31,096 nucleotides of DNA from an uncultured bacterium (GCA_903934155.1 CAIZMS010000392.1:1-31096); one strand, 5' to 3'. Positions 1-7,601 are shown, numbered from the stretch's first letter. The notes: a model not told the origin generated them from the sequence alone. Numbers and translations are program-made.

Positions 1-614
1 ACCGTGGCCGCCGAGGTATGAATGCGTCCCGCGGACTCGGTTGCCGGAACCCGCTGCACCCGGTGGCACCCGGACTCATACTTCAGGACTTTGTAGGCCT
101 GGCTGCCAGTAACGGAAAACACCACTTCCTTGAAGCCGCCCATGCTGGAGGGGCTGGCGTCAATGATCGAGATCTTCCAGCCACGCCCATCGCAAAAACG
201 GCTGTACATCCGGAACAGGTCTCCGGCGAAAATCCCGGCCTCGTCGCCGCCTGTACCGGCACGGATTTCCATGATGACATTCCGGTCATCGTTGGGATCG
301 GGCGGAAGCAACGCCGCCAGAAGCTCCTTCTCGACCACCGGAAACGTCTTTTCCAAGCCCGCCACCTCGTCAGCGGCCAGCGCCTTGAGATCGGGGTCGG
401 CGTTCTCGGATGCCAGCAGGGCGCGCTGTTCATCAAGATCGCGCTTCACCCGGAAAAAAACATCCGCCTTGTCGAGAATCTTCCGGAGACGGGAATGATC
501 CTTGGCGGCTTCCCTGAATTTCTTGGGATTCGCCGCCAGAGCGGGATTGGAGATGTTCGCCTCCAACTCCCTCATTCTCGCATCCAGCTTATCGATGTAG
601 GCTTTTTCTATCAT
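1..614 (-). CDS. prfA: Peptide chain release factor 1, 5' part (runs off the window)
   Basis: The minus-strand reading frame from the ATG at 612-614 runs without a stop to position 1 (about 204 residues), so the C-terminal part, including the expected GGQ peptidyl-tRNA hydrolysis motif, lies outside the window. The visible protein begins MIEKAYIDKLDAR, has a charged helical N-terminal region typical of class I release factors, then the conserved segment MEIRAGTGGDEAGIFAGDL and later HRVQRVPATESAGRIHTSAA. That combination is characteristic of RF1, which recognises UAA and UAG and releases the finished peptide at the ribosome. The codon-recognising PxT motif would come slightly later, so separation from RF2 rests on overall sequence and on the rpmE neighbour, a common pairing. 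No clear Shine-Dalgarno sequence precedes the ATG. A terminator sits between this gene and rpmE. Confidence 0.95.
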   Translation of the reverse strand, partial: MIEKAYIDKLDARMRELEANISNPALAANPKKFREAAKDHSRLRKILDKADVFFRVKRDLDEQRALLASENADPDLKALAADEVAGLEKTFPVVEKELLAALLPPDPNDDRNVIMEIRAGTGGDEAGIFAGDLFRMYSRFCDGRGWKISIIDASPSSMGGFKEVVFSVTGSQAYKVLKYESGCHRVQRVPATESAGRIHTSAAT

Positions 615-646
615 GAGTGGCGCCGCACAGGAACGATCTATTTCTC

Positions 647-664
647 TGCTTTGCGTGCTTTGCG
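647..664. repeat. Two tandem copies of TGCTTTGCG upstream of prfA
   Basis: TGCTTTGCG occurs twice back to back (647-655 and 656-664) in the 78 bp between the rpmE terminator and the prfA start. It is the only obvious structure in that gap, which must also hold any prfA promoter; I could not identify a convincing one. Confidence 0.7.
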
Positions 665-692
665 ACTTCTGTTCAAACGATCTTTGGACAGA

Positions 693-730
693 AAAAAGGC
701 CGGAATCCCCTTGGGGGTTCCAGCCTTTTT
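693..730 (-). terminator. Rho-independent terminator after rpmE
   Basis: A long near-perfect hairpin: 693-700 (AAAAAGGC) pairs with 723-730 (GCCTTTTT), then one C-A mismatch, then 702-709 pairs with 714-721 including one wobble, around a four-base loop. On the minus strand the structure is followed by a run of T, as expected 15 bp after the rpmE stop. The A and T tails make it usable on both strands. It separates rpmE, and any read-through from the trp operon, from prfA. Confidence 0.9.
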
Positions 731-745
731 CTGACGCCCGGTTGC

Positions 746-946
746 CTACTTCTTCGCGTAGCGCTTCCGGAACTGTTCCACACGCCCCTTGGCGTCTACC
801 ATGGCCGTACGGCCGGTATAGAACGGGTGACAGACGGAGCAGGTGTTCACATGCATCGCCTTGTTCGTGGACTTCACCTGCACAATGGTGCCACAGGCAC
901 AGGTAATCGTCGCATCTGTATAATCGGGGTGAGTATCCTTCTTCAT
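746..946 (-). CDS. rpmE: 50S ribosomal protein L31
   Basis: A 66-residue protein starting MKKDTHPDY and containing CACGT and CSVCHPFYTG. It is the zinc-binding (C+) form of L31: cysteines 16, 18, 36 and 39 form the CxC...CxxC zinc site, and the HPFYTG segment is the L31 signature. L31 sits on the large subunit at the intersubunit bridge to the 30S head. I chose the ATG at 944-946 because it is preceded by a purine-rich GGAAGGAAGG ribosome-binding site and matches the family length; the open frame extends further upstream but would run into the trpA terminus. It has its own promoter between trpA and itself and is followed by a strong terminator. The rpmE-prfA order is common in bacteria. Confidence 0.97.
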   Translation of the reverse strand: MKKDTHPDYTDATITCACGTIVQVKSTNKAMHVNTCSVCHPFYTGRTAMVDAKGRVEQFRKRYAKK

Positions 947-980
947 AAAAATCAAACCTTCCTTCCAAAAAAGCCGCGTA

Positions 981-1010
981 CTTATACCCGAAATCCAATC
1001 CGCAATGCAA
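981..1010 (-). promoter_or_regulatory. Sigma70-like promoter of rpmE
   Basis: On the minus strand, TTGCAT (1005-1010) and TATAAG (981-986) are separated by 18 bp. The expected start of transcription is near 974, giving a leader of roughly 28 nt that contains the GGAAGGAAGG ribosome-binding site. The -35 box begins directly after the trpA stop codon, so rpmE can be expressed independently of the trp operon even though no terminator separates them. Confidence 0.7.
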
Positions 1011-1793
1011 TTACTTTTCTTGGCAATCCAGCGCCTGCCGGATTTCCTTAACCAAAAAGGCGAGGCGGTTTTCACCGGCGGCCCTGACCAGGGCGCTGCC
1101 CACCACGACCCCATCGGCATGCCGGGCGGCTTCACGGGCCTGATCACCGTTGCTGACACCAAACCCTGCGGCCACGGGAAGGCGGGTGTGTTTTTTCAGC
1201 CTGACAAGATGCCCGGCCACATCCTCCGCCACCCCGGCACGCGCTCCGGTGACGCCCTTGACCATGATGTAATACACAAACCCGCGGGCCTCCTTCAGGA
1301 TTTTCCCCAGTCGGGCATCCGGGGTGGTCGGGGCGATGAGGGAAATAAAATCAAGACCCACCGCATCGAGATGCACCCGGAACTCGCCGCTCTCCTCAAA
1401 GGGCATATCCACCACCAGAAAAGCATCGACCCCCGCCGCAGCCGCATCATTGGCCAGCTTCTCATACCCGTAGTTGAAAAACGGATTCACATACCCGAAC
1501 AGCACGATCGGAGCCTCACACTCCCGGCGCAATCGCTTCGCCAGGGTCAATACCTTGGCGACCGTGGTGCCTGCCGCCAGACTGCGCTGCCCGGCAGCCT
1601 GGATCACAGGACCATCCGCCGTGGGATCCGAAAACGGCACGCCGAGTTCCAGCACATCCACGCCGTTCTCCAGCGCCATACGGCAATCCCGTTCCGATCG
1701 TTCCAGATCCGGATCGCCAGCCACCAAAAATCCCACCAGCGCCTTGCGATTCCCTTTACTTAAACGCTTAAACGTCTCTTCAATCCGGCTCAT
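1011..1793 (-). CDS. trpA: Tryptophan synthase alpha chain
   Basis: A 260-residue TIM-barrel protein that cleaves indole-3-glycerol phosphate to indole and glyceraldehyde 3-phosphate and channels the indole to TrpB. The catalytic glutamate is at residue 49 in VLELGVPFSDP and the catalytic aspartate at residue 60 in DPTADGP, the same numbers as in the classical enterobacterial enzyme. The loop segment YYIMVKGVTGAR and the phosphate-binding GFGVSNGDQ segment are also present. Length is normal for the family. The ATG overlaps the trpB stop by 4 bp (ATGA), so translation is probably coupled, fitting the equal amounts needed for the alpha2beta2 complex. It is the last trp gene; rpmE follows after its own promoter with no terminator in between. 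Confidence 0.98.
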   Translation of the reverse strand: MSRIEETFKRLSKGNRKALVGFLVAGDPDLERSERDCRMALENGVDVLELGVPFSDPTADGPVIQAAGQRSLAAGTTVAKVLTLAKRLRRECEAPIVLFGYVNPFFNYGYEKLANDAAAAGVDAFLVVDMPFEESGEFRVHLDAVGLDFISLIAPTTPDARLGKILKEARGFVYYIMVKGVTGARAGVAEDVAGHLVRLKKHTRLPVAAGFGVSNGDQAREAARHADGVVVGSALVRAAGENRLAFLVKEIRQALDCQEK

Positions 1794-3001
1794 GTCTTAA
1801 CCCTCGCATCATACTCCAACACACTCTCGAGATCCTTGTCGCCGCGCCCCGAAAGGCACACCACGATGGCCCCGCCCTTCCCAACCGTCCGGGCCCGCTT
1901 CCGCGCCTCAGCCAGCGCATGACTGGATTCAAGCGCCGGAATGATTCCCTCCATCAGGGACAGCTCATGGAAGGCCGCCACCGCCTCGGCGTCGGTAATC
2001 CCGGAATACTCCACCCGCTTCAGATCCGCCCACAGGGCGTGCTCCGGCCCGACTCCGGGATAATCCAATCCGGCGCTGATGGAATGGGCGTTGAGAATCT
2101 GGCCTTCGGCATCCTGTAGCACATACGATTTGCTGCCATGAAGGATTCCCGGCCGGCCGGCCTCGATGCTGGCGGCGTGCTGGCCCGTGGCAATCCCGTG
2201 CCCTGCCGCCTCGACGCCCACCATCTTCACTCCGGCATCATTGAGGAAGGGATAAAAGAGTCCCGCTGCATTGCTTCCTCCGCCTACACAGGCAATCACC
2301 ATCTCCGGCAAGCGGTTTTCCAGTTCAATGAACTGCTCACGAGCCTCGATCCCGATCACACTCTGGAAATCGCGCACCATGACCGGGTACGGATGGGGCC
2401 CGGCCACGGTTCCAATCACATAAAAAGTGGTATCCACCGCCGCCACCCATTCGCGGAGCGCCTCGCTCATGGCGTCCTTCAGGGTTTTGGTTCCACTGGT
2501 CACCGGAATCACCCGGGCCCCGAGGAGATTCATCCGCTTCACATTCGGAGCCTGGCGGCGGATATCCTCCTCGCCCATATAGACATCACACTCCATGCCA
2601 AACCGCGCCGCCACCGTGGCCGTGGCCACCCCGTGCTGGCCGGCTCCGGTCTCCGCCATAAGCTTCTTCTTTCCCATGCGGCGCGCCAGAATGGCCTGCC
2701 CGAGGGTATTATTGACCTTGTGGGCGCCCGTGTGGTTGAGATCTTCGCGCTTGAGATAGATCTTCGCACCTCCAAACGCCTCCGTCAGGCGCGGGGCAAA
2801 ATACAGCGGAGAGGGTCTTCCGACATAATGCTTCAGAAGTCCCCGGAATTCCAATTCAAAGGCCGGATCCGCCTGCGCCGCCCGATAAGCCTTTTCAACC
2901 TCAATCAGGGCTGGCATCAGAGTTTCCGCAACATAACGCCCGCCATAAACCCCGAAATGCCCGTTCGCATCCGGAACCGTGTTCACTTCCACGCGCTTCA
3001 T
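1790..3001 (-). CDS. trpB: Tryptophan synthase beta chain
   Basis: A 403-residue PLP enzyme that joins indole and serine to make tryptophan. It shows the N-terminal GHFGVYGGRYVAETLMPAL segment, KREDLNHTGAHKVNN with the PLP-binding lysine at residue 95, ETGAGQHGVATA, and the PLP phosphate-binding glycine loop GGGSNA. The short N-terminus and GGRYVAETL segment match the TrpB1 type that partners with TrpA, rather than the longer TrpB2 type. Its start codon overlaps the trpF stop by 4 bp, and its own stop overlaps the trpA start by 4 bp. Confidence 0.98.
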   Translation of the reverse strand: MKRVEVNTVPDANGHFGVYGGRYVAETLMPALIEVEKAYRAAQADPAFELEFRGLLKHYVGRPSPLYFAPRLTEAFGGAKIYLKREDLNHTGAHKVNNTLGQAILARRMGKKKLMAETGAGQHGVATATVAARFGMECDVYMGEEDIRRQAPNVKRMNLLGARVIPVTSGTKTLKDAMSEALREWVAAVDTTFYVIGTVAGPHPYPVMVRDFQSVIGIEAREQFIELENRLPEMVIACVGGGSNAAGLFYPFLNDAGVKMVGVEAAGHGIATGQHAASIEAGRPGILHGSKSYVLQDAEGQILNAHSISAGLDYPGVGPEHALWADLKRVEYSGITDAEAVAAFHELSLMEGIIPALESSHALAEARKRARTVGKGGAIVVCLSGRGDKDLESVLEYDARVKT

Positions 3002-3630
3002 GATTCACTCCTCAACGCTTCGTCCGCTTCCCGCGCCGCACGAATAAAGGCGGCCACTTTCTTGTAATCCTTCCGGCCCGGCACAAGCTCCACCCCGCTG
3101 GAAACATCCACGCCAAAGGGTCTGACACACCGAACCGCGTCCCCGACATTGTCGGGAGTCAGCCCGCCAGCCAGCATGACACGATGCCGGGCCGCAAACG
3201 CTCCCGCCACATCCCAATCGACCGTCATGCCACTTCCACCATAGGCACGTGAATCGGCATCCAATACAAATCGTTCCGCCACCCACTTCCGGGGATCAGG
3301 ATTCCATTTCCCGCCCTGAAGCCGCAGCGCCCGCCACAGGATGACGCCAAGCTCATCATAGTCCCCGGGATCCTCATCCCCATGCAACTGAACCGCCGAC
3401 AACCCGCACACCTCGGCCACTTCCTTCACCAGGATCGGGGCCTCATTCACAAAAACCCCCACCTTGCGAATCGTCTCGGGAAGCGCCTCCGTCAACCGGC
3501 TCAATTCCTTGACCGACACGCACCGGGGCGAATTCGAGTAAAGGACAAATCCCAGATAGTCCGCACCCGCTTCCATCGCCCATCGCGCATCGTCCAGGTT
3601 GGTCAAACCACATATTTTGATCGTCAGCAT
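2998..3630 (-). CDS. trpF: Phosphoribosylanthranilate isomerase
   Basis: A 210-residue TIM barrel that converts N-(5'-phosphoribosyl)anthranilate to the carboxyphenylamino-deoxyribulose phosphate. Starting from the ATG at 3628-3630 gives MLTIKICGLTN with the catalytic cysteine at residue 7 and the catalytic aspartate at residue 126 in FVLDADSRAYGGSG. Both numbers equal those known for the Thermotoga enzyme, which supports this start over a GTG five codons upstream. A GGAG lies about 9 nt before the ATG. Phosphate-binding segments LAGGLTPDN and GVDVSSGVE are intact. It lies 25 bp after trpC from this start and overlaps trpB by 4 bp. It is a separate gene, not fused to trpC as in enterobacteria. 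Confidence 0.96.
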   Translation of the reverse strand: MLTIKICGLTNLDDARWAMEAGADYLGFVLYSNSPRCVSVKELSRLTEALPETIRKVGVFVNEAPILVKEVAEVCGLSAVQLHGDEDPGDYDELGVILWRALRLQGGKWNPDPRKWVAERFVLDADSRAYGGSGMTVDWDVAGAFAARHRVMLAGGLTPDNVGDAVRCVRPFGVDVSSGVELVPGRKDYKKVAAFIRAAREADEALRSES

Positions 3631-3655
3631 CACCTCACGCTCCACTCCTTACATC

Positions 3656-4450
3656 TCAGACCTTCCCCAACAGCCCCTTCAGTGCTTTTCCAGGAAAAGG
3701 CTCGCGCAGCAGGGATTCGCCCACCAGAAACCCGTCATACCCCACCACCTGCAACCCTGCGATATCCTCCGGGGTCCGGATGCCGCTTTCGGCAATGCAC
3801 AACCGGTCCTCCGGAATCGCCTTGGGGAGTTCATAAGCCACATCAAGGTCAGTCCGCAAGGTCTTCAGGTCACGACTGTTCACCCCGATGATGGCCTGCT
3901 CACAGGATAGCGCCACTCCCAATTCTTCCCGGGTATGAACCTCGACAATCACCTCAAGATTCAATTCGATGGCCTCGCGGTACAAGACCTCGCAATGACC
4001 GGGCTCGAGTGCGGCAACAATCAGCAGCACCACGTCGGCGCCCCATGCCGCCGCCTCCAACAACTGGTAGGTTTCCCCGATGAAATCCTTGCGCAACACG
4101 GGCACATTCACGACTTTCCGAACCCGCCGGAGATCATCCAGAGAACCGAGAAAATGATGCGGCTCGGTCAGCACCGAAATTCCAACCGCACCGGCGGACA
4201 CATACGCCTGGGCAATGGCAGTGGGGTCATAGACCTGCCGAAGCTCCCCGGCGGAGGGACTGGCCTTCTTCACCTCGGCAATAATCCGGGGCCCCGTCCC
4301 CGCACGAAGCCGGTCAACCAGGCTATAGTAGTTGGTTCGCTTTTCAGCCTCCCAGAGCAACTCATTGACCGACACCTGGCGCTTCGAAACCGCCACATCT
4401 TTTTTCCGCTCCCCCATGATCCGGGTCAGAATATTTTCATCATGACGCAT
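3656..4450 (-). CDS. trpC: Indole-3-glycerol-phosphate synthase
   Basis: A 264-residue TIM barrel that closes the indole ring with loss of CO2. Catalytic residues are visible: E59 and K61 in IIAEVKKASPS, K121 in VLRKDF, E170 in VIVEVHT, N191 in GVNSRDL, and E221 in AESGI. The length is typical of monofunctional TrpC. The ATG at 4448-4450 has an AAAGGA ribosome-binding site five to six bases upstream. It is separated from trpD by 51 bp, the only sizeable gap in the trp operon, and that gap carries a short heptanucleotide repeat. No terminator or promoter stands out in the gap, so it is probably co-transcribed with trpD. Confidence 0.97.
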   Translation of the reverse strand: MRHDENILTRIMGERKKDVAVSKRQVSVNELLWEAEKRTNYYSLVDRLRAGTGPRIIAEVKKASPSAGELRQVYDPTAIAQAYVSAGAVGISVLTEPHHFLGSLDDLRRVRKVVNVPVLRKDFIGETYQLLEAAAWGADVVLLIVAALEPGHCEVLYREAIELNLEVIVEVHTREELGVALSCEQAIIGVNSRDLKTLRTDLDVAYELPKAIPEDRLCIAESGIRTPEDIAGLQVVGYDGFLVGESLLREPFPGKALKGLLGKV

Positions 4451-4472
4451 GATTGTCCTTTATCGATCTATT

Positions 4473-4489
4473 CCTGAACCCTGAACCCT
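4473..4489. repeat. Short heptanucleotide repeat (CCTGAAC) in the trpD-trpC gap
   Basis: CCTGAAC occurs twice in tandem (4473-4479, 4480-4486) followed by a partial third copy CCT. It lies in the 51 bp between the trpD stop and the trpC start. It resembles in unit length and composition the longer heptanucleotide array at the trpG-trpD junction. Confidence 0.75.
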
Positions 4490-4501
4490 CTATTCTTATC
4501 C

Positions 4502-5509
4502 TCACCGCCGTGTGGCGGTGACCAACCCTTCCAGAGCCTTGAGGGCGTTCCCGTTATCAAGGGCCTGACCGGCCAATTTAAACCCCTCCTCAAAATCCAC
4601 CGCCTTGCCCCCGGCGATCAACCCGGCCGCCGCATTCAGGCAGACAATATCCCGTCGCGGCCCGGACTCACCTTCCAGGATCGCCCGCGTGATTTTGGCG
4701 TTTACGGCGGGATCCCCGCCAGCCAGCGCCGCCAATCCGGAATAATCCTCAATCACCGACAGCGGGTCAAAGTTGTAGGTGCGGATTGATCCGTCCCGCA
4801 ATTCGCTGATCCGGGTCGTTCCGGTGATGGTAATCTCATCCATCCCATCCTGGCCATGAACCACGAACACACGCCGACTGCCCAACCGCTTGAGAACCTC
4901 CGCAAACATCTCGGTCAATTCCGGAGCAAACACCCCCAGCACCTGGCATTTGGCCCCAGCCGGATTGGCCAGCGGTCCCAGCAGGTTGAAAATCGTCCGG
5001 AATCCAAGTTCCTTGCGCGGCCCCATGGCATGCTTCATCGCCGGATGCAATTTGGGCGCGAACAGGAACCCGATTCCGACCTCGTGAATGCAGTCCTCCA
5101 TGATATCCGGGGGCACCTCCAGGTTCACGCCCAGTTCCGCAAGAACATCCGCCGAGCCACACTTACTGGTAATCGAGCGGTTGCCATGCTTGGCCACCGG
5201 CACCCCCGCCCCGGCCACAACAAAGGCCGCCGTGGTGGAAATGTTAAAAGTCCCCAGCGAATCCCCACCTGTTCCGCAGGTATCCACAACCGGCTTGCCC
5301 CGCGGATCCACAAACACCGCATGCCGGCGCATCGACCGGCTTGCTCCGGCCAGCTCCTCGATGGTTTCCCCCTTGATCCGCAAAGCGGCCAGAAATGCGC
5401 CCAACTGGGCCGGAGTCGCCTCCCCGTTCATAATCAGGTCAAACGCCTCCCCCGCCTCGGCCTCGCTGAGATTCTGCCGATTGATCAGTTTTTGGAGGGT
5501 TGATTTCAT
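4502..5509 (-). CDS. trpD: Anthranilate phosphoribosyltransferase
   Basis: A 335-residue enzyme that transfers the phosphoribosyl group of PRPP to anthranilate. The PRPP/Mg-binding signature DTCGTGGD is at residues 76-83, the anthranilate-contacting KHGNRS at 107-112, and GPRKELGFRTIFNLLGPLANP and the GMDEI segment follow. Length matches stand-alone TrpD; it is not fused to trpG as in enterobacteria. The start codon overlaps the trpG stop by 4 bp (ATGA), so translational coupling is likely. The region immediately upstream, the trpG 3' end, is a heptanucleotide repeat, which leaves no space for an independent ribosome-binding site other than a GGA-containing stretch. Confidence 0.98.
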   Translation of the reverse strand: MKSTLQKLINRQNLSEAEAGEAFDLIMNGEATPAQLGAFLAALRIKGETIEELAGASRSMRRHAVFVDPRGKPVVDTCGTGGDSLGTFNISTTAAFVVAGAGVPVAKHGNRSITSKCGSADVLAELGVNLEVPPDIMEDCIHEVGIGFLFAPKLHPAMKHAMGPRKELGFRTIFNLLGPLANPAGAKCQVLGVFAPELTEMFAEVLKRLGSRRVFVVHGQDGMDEITITGTTRISELRDGSIRTYNFDPLSVIEDYSGLAALAGGDPAVNAKITRAILEGESGPRRDIVCLNAAAGLIAGGKAVDFEEGFKLAGQALDNGNALKALEGLVTATRR

Positions 5510-6114
5510 TTTCCTTCTGACTCCTGACTTCTGACTCCTGACTTCTGAGAGACAATCTCCAGGAAATTCCTGAGCAGTTTCTTGCCCGACGGTGTGAGAA
5601 CCGATTCCGGATGAAATTGGACACCAAAGGTCGCCTGGGACACATGATGCATCCCCATGATTTCGTCATCCTCGCTGAACGCATCCGCCACCAGTTCCGG
5701 GGGCAGTGTTTCCTTCAGTACGGCCAGCGAATGATAACGGCCCGCCGGGAACGGATTCCCCATTCCCTTGTAAAGGCCCTGCCCGTCATGCCGGACCTGT
5801 GACACCTTGCCGTGCATGATGCGCTTGGCGTTCGATACGGAGGCTCCGAAGGCCACTCCCAGCGACTGGTGGCCCAGACACACCCCCAACACCGGAATCC
5901 GGCCGGTCATCCGCCGGATCAGGGCCACAGAGATGCCCGCCTCATTCGGCGTACAGGGCCCCGGCGAAATCACCACTGCCTCCGGAGTCATCGCCTCCAC
6001 CGCCTCCACGGTGATGGCATCATTCCGAAATACCCGGATATCCGCCCCAAGGGAGGCCATCATCTGAACCAAGTTGTAGGTGAACGAATCGTAATTATCG
6101 ATGAGCACAATCAT
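5506..6114 (-). CDS. trpG: Anthranilate synthase glutamine amidotransferase component
   Basis: A 202-residue class I glutamine amidotransferase that supplies ammonia to TrpE. The catalytic triad is visible: nucleophile C79 in VLGVCLGHQS, and H168 and E170 in GVQFHPESVLTPSG. The N-terminus MIVLIDNYDSFTYNLVQ is the classic TrpG/PabA start; the ATG at 6112-6114 overlaps the trpE stop by 4 bp, so I prefer it to the further-upstream in-frame ATG. The last dozen or so residues (SQKSGVRSQESEGK) are not conserved: they are encoded by a heptanucleotide repeat that extends to the trpD start. TrpG of this type sometimes also serves folate synthesis by pairing with PabB; no pabB is seen here. Confidence 0.97.
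   Translation of the reverse strand: MIVLIDNYDSFTYNLVQMMASLGADIRVFRNDAITVEAVEAMTPEAVVISPGPCTPNEAGISVALIRRMTGRIPVLGVCLGHQSLGVAFGASVSNAKRIMHGKVSQVRHDGQGLYKGMGNPFPAGRYHSLAVLKETLPPELVADAFSEDDEIMGMHHVSQATFGVQFHPESVLTPSGKKLLRNFLEIVSQKSGVRSQESEGK
5515..5549. repeat. Heptanucleotide tandem repeat at the trpG-trpD junction
   Basis: Five consecutive 7-mers, TTCTGAC and TCCTGAC alternating (5515-5521, 5522-5528, 5529-5535, 5536-5542) and ending TTCTGAG (5543-5549), so the true period is 14 bp. The array forms the end of the trpG coding sequence and stops 6 bp before the trpD start codon. Repeats of this kind resemble the short tandemly repeated heptanucleotides known from cyanobacteria and other genomes; whether it belongs to such a family here needs a genome-wide count. 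Confidence 0.9.
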
Positions 6115-7562
6115 GCGACTTCTCCACTCAGTTCGAGAGCCCTGGCTGCCAATTGAACAGCCTTCTGCATCCCGCGCGCCTTGTGGCACGTTTCCTCAAA
6201 TTCCTTTTCCGGATCGGAATCATACACCACTCCGGCACCGGCCTGAACCGACACCACCCCGCCCCCAACCTCCATCGTGCGGATCGTGATGGCCAGATCC
6301 ATGTTGCCATCATACCCCACATACCCGACCGCTCCGCCATACACCCCGCGCGGTTCCGGCTCCAGTTCATGAATGATCTGCATGGCCCGGATCTTCGGGG
6401 CTCCCGACAGGGTCCCCGCCGGAAAGGTGGCGCGAATCACATCAAAAGCATCAAATTCCCGGCGCAGCACGCCCTGCACATGCGACACCAGGTGCATCAC
6501 ATGACTGTAGCGTTCAATCATCATGTAATCGGTGACCTGTACGCTACCCATCTCGGCAATCCGCCCGATGTCGTTCCGACCCAGATCCACGAGCATCACA
6601 TGCTCGGCCCTTTCCTTTTCGTCCGACAGCAATTCATCCGCCAGCAGGCGATCCGAGGCATCATCCGCCCCTCGAGGTCGGGTTCCGGCAATCGGCCGCA
6701 ACTCCACCCGGTTGCCCGTCAGTCGGACCATGACTTCCGGCGACGACCCCACGAGCGTCTGGCCTCCCATCTTGAGAAAAAAGGTATAGGGCGAGGGATT
6801 CAACAACCGTAACGCGCGATAGAGATACAGCGGCGGAATTTCCGCCTTGGCGCTGAACCGCTGGCTCAACACCACCTGGATGATGTCACCCGCGTAAATA
6901 TACTCCTTCGCTTTTTTCACCATGCCGCAGAATTCCTCCCGCGTCATGTTGGATTCGAAGCGCACCTCACCGCCACCCGCGTAGGACGGGGGCTCCACCG
7001 GCTGGTTCAGGGTGTGCTCAATGCCCTCGATTTCCGAAACCGCGCGACGATAAGCCGCTTCCGGGGAGGTGGATTCGGAGGGGCGCGTGCAAACCACGAT
7101 CTTGATGGTGTGCCGGATATTGTCGAACACAATCATCCGGTCGGCCTGCACAAAACGGCTACGTAGGCGAAGCCCCGACCGGCCGGGTTTCGGCTCGGGC
7201 ATACGCTCAAACTCACGCATGGCTTCATACCCGATAAAGCCGACCACTCCCCCGATAAACCGCGGCAATCCGGGGACCGGAGCGACCCGTACCCCCTTGA
7301 AAACCCGGCGGATCTCCTCCAGCCCCGCGCCGGCTTTCCGGTGATCCACTTCCAGGAAAGGCCGGGGATCAACGCCGACAAAGGAATACCGGCCCCACTT
7401 CTCCCCGCCCTCCATACTTTCCAGGAGAAAGGCATTCTCCCGGCTCATGAATCGCTGCAGGACAGAAACGGGCGTTTCCATATCTGCCAGCACTTCCTTG
7501 ACCACCGGCACGATATCGTAATCCCGCGCCAGCCCGACATACGTTGTTTCATTGGGGTACAT
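6111..7562 (-). CDS. trpE: Anthranilate synthase component I
   Basis: A 483-residue chorismate-utilising enzyme that makes anthranilate with TrpG. The LLES element for tryptophan feedback inhibition is at residues 46-49, so the enzyme is probably allosterically controlled. The chorismate-binding half shows AGDIIQVVLSQRF, SPEVMVRL, RPIAGTRPRG, MLVDLGRNDIGRI and the FPAGTLSGAPK and YGGAVGYVGYDG segments. The start at 7560-7562 (MYPNETTYVG) is chosen because longer in-frame extensions would cross the promoter and because homologues begin about here. There is no Shine-Dalgarno sequence; the start codon is only 11 bp from a strong -10 box, so the mRNA is probably leaderless or nearly so, leaving no room for an attenuator or leader peptide. 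Confidence 0.97.
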   Translation of the reverse strand: MYPNETTYVGLARDYDIVPVVKEVLADMETPVSVLQRFMSRENAFLLESMEGGEKWGRYSFVGVDPRPFLEVDHRKAGAGLEEIRRVFKGVRVAPVPGLPRFIGGVVGFIGYEAMREFERMPEPKPGRSGLRLRSRFVQADRMIVFDNIRHTIKIVVCTRPSESTSPEAAYRRAVSEIEGIEHTLNQPVEPPSYAGGGEVRFESNMTREEFCGMVKKAKEYIYAGDIIQVVLSQRFSAKAEIPPLYLYRALRLLNPSPYTFFLKMGGQTLVGSSPEVMVRLTGNRVELRPIAGTRPRGADDASDRLLADELLSDEKERAEHVMLVDLGRNDIGRIAEMGSVQVTDYMMIERYSHVMHLVSHVQGVLRREFDAFDVIRATFPAGTLSGAPKIRAMQIIHELEPEPRGVYGGAVGYVGYDGNMDLAITIRTMEVGGGVVSVQAGAGVVYDSDPEKEFEETCHKARGMQKAVQLAARALELSGEVA

Positions 7563-7565
7563 GAT

Positions 7566-7601
7566 GTTTCTATGTATAGAAACAACGGCCGGAATAGTCA
7601 A
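7566..7601 (-). promoter_or_regulatory. trp operon promoter with overlapping palindromic operator candidate
   Basis: On the minus strand TTGACT (7596-7601) and TATACA (7573-7578) are separated by exactly 17 bp. Transcription should start near 7566, only about 4 nt before the trpE ATG. The 18-bp inverted repeat GTTTCTATACATAGAAAC (7566-7583, arms of 7 bp around 4 bp) covers the -10 box and predicted start. A repressor bound there would block RNA polymerase directly. The sequence is not the enterobacterial TrpR box, and no regulator gene lies next to it, so the binding protein is unknown. Confidence 0.75.

Noticed and set aside
18..734. Long plus-strand open frame opposite prfA and other antisense frames throughout
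   Set aside because: Antisense shadows of high-GC genes on the minus strand; their translations lack any recognisable motif.
3631..3645. GTG start of trpF five codons upstream
   Set aside because: The ribosome-binding site would touch the GTG, and only the ATG at 3630 puts catalytic C7 and D126 at their usual numbers.
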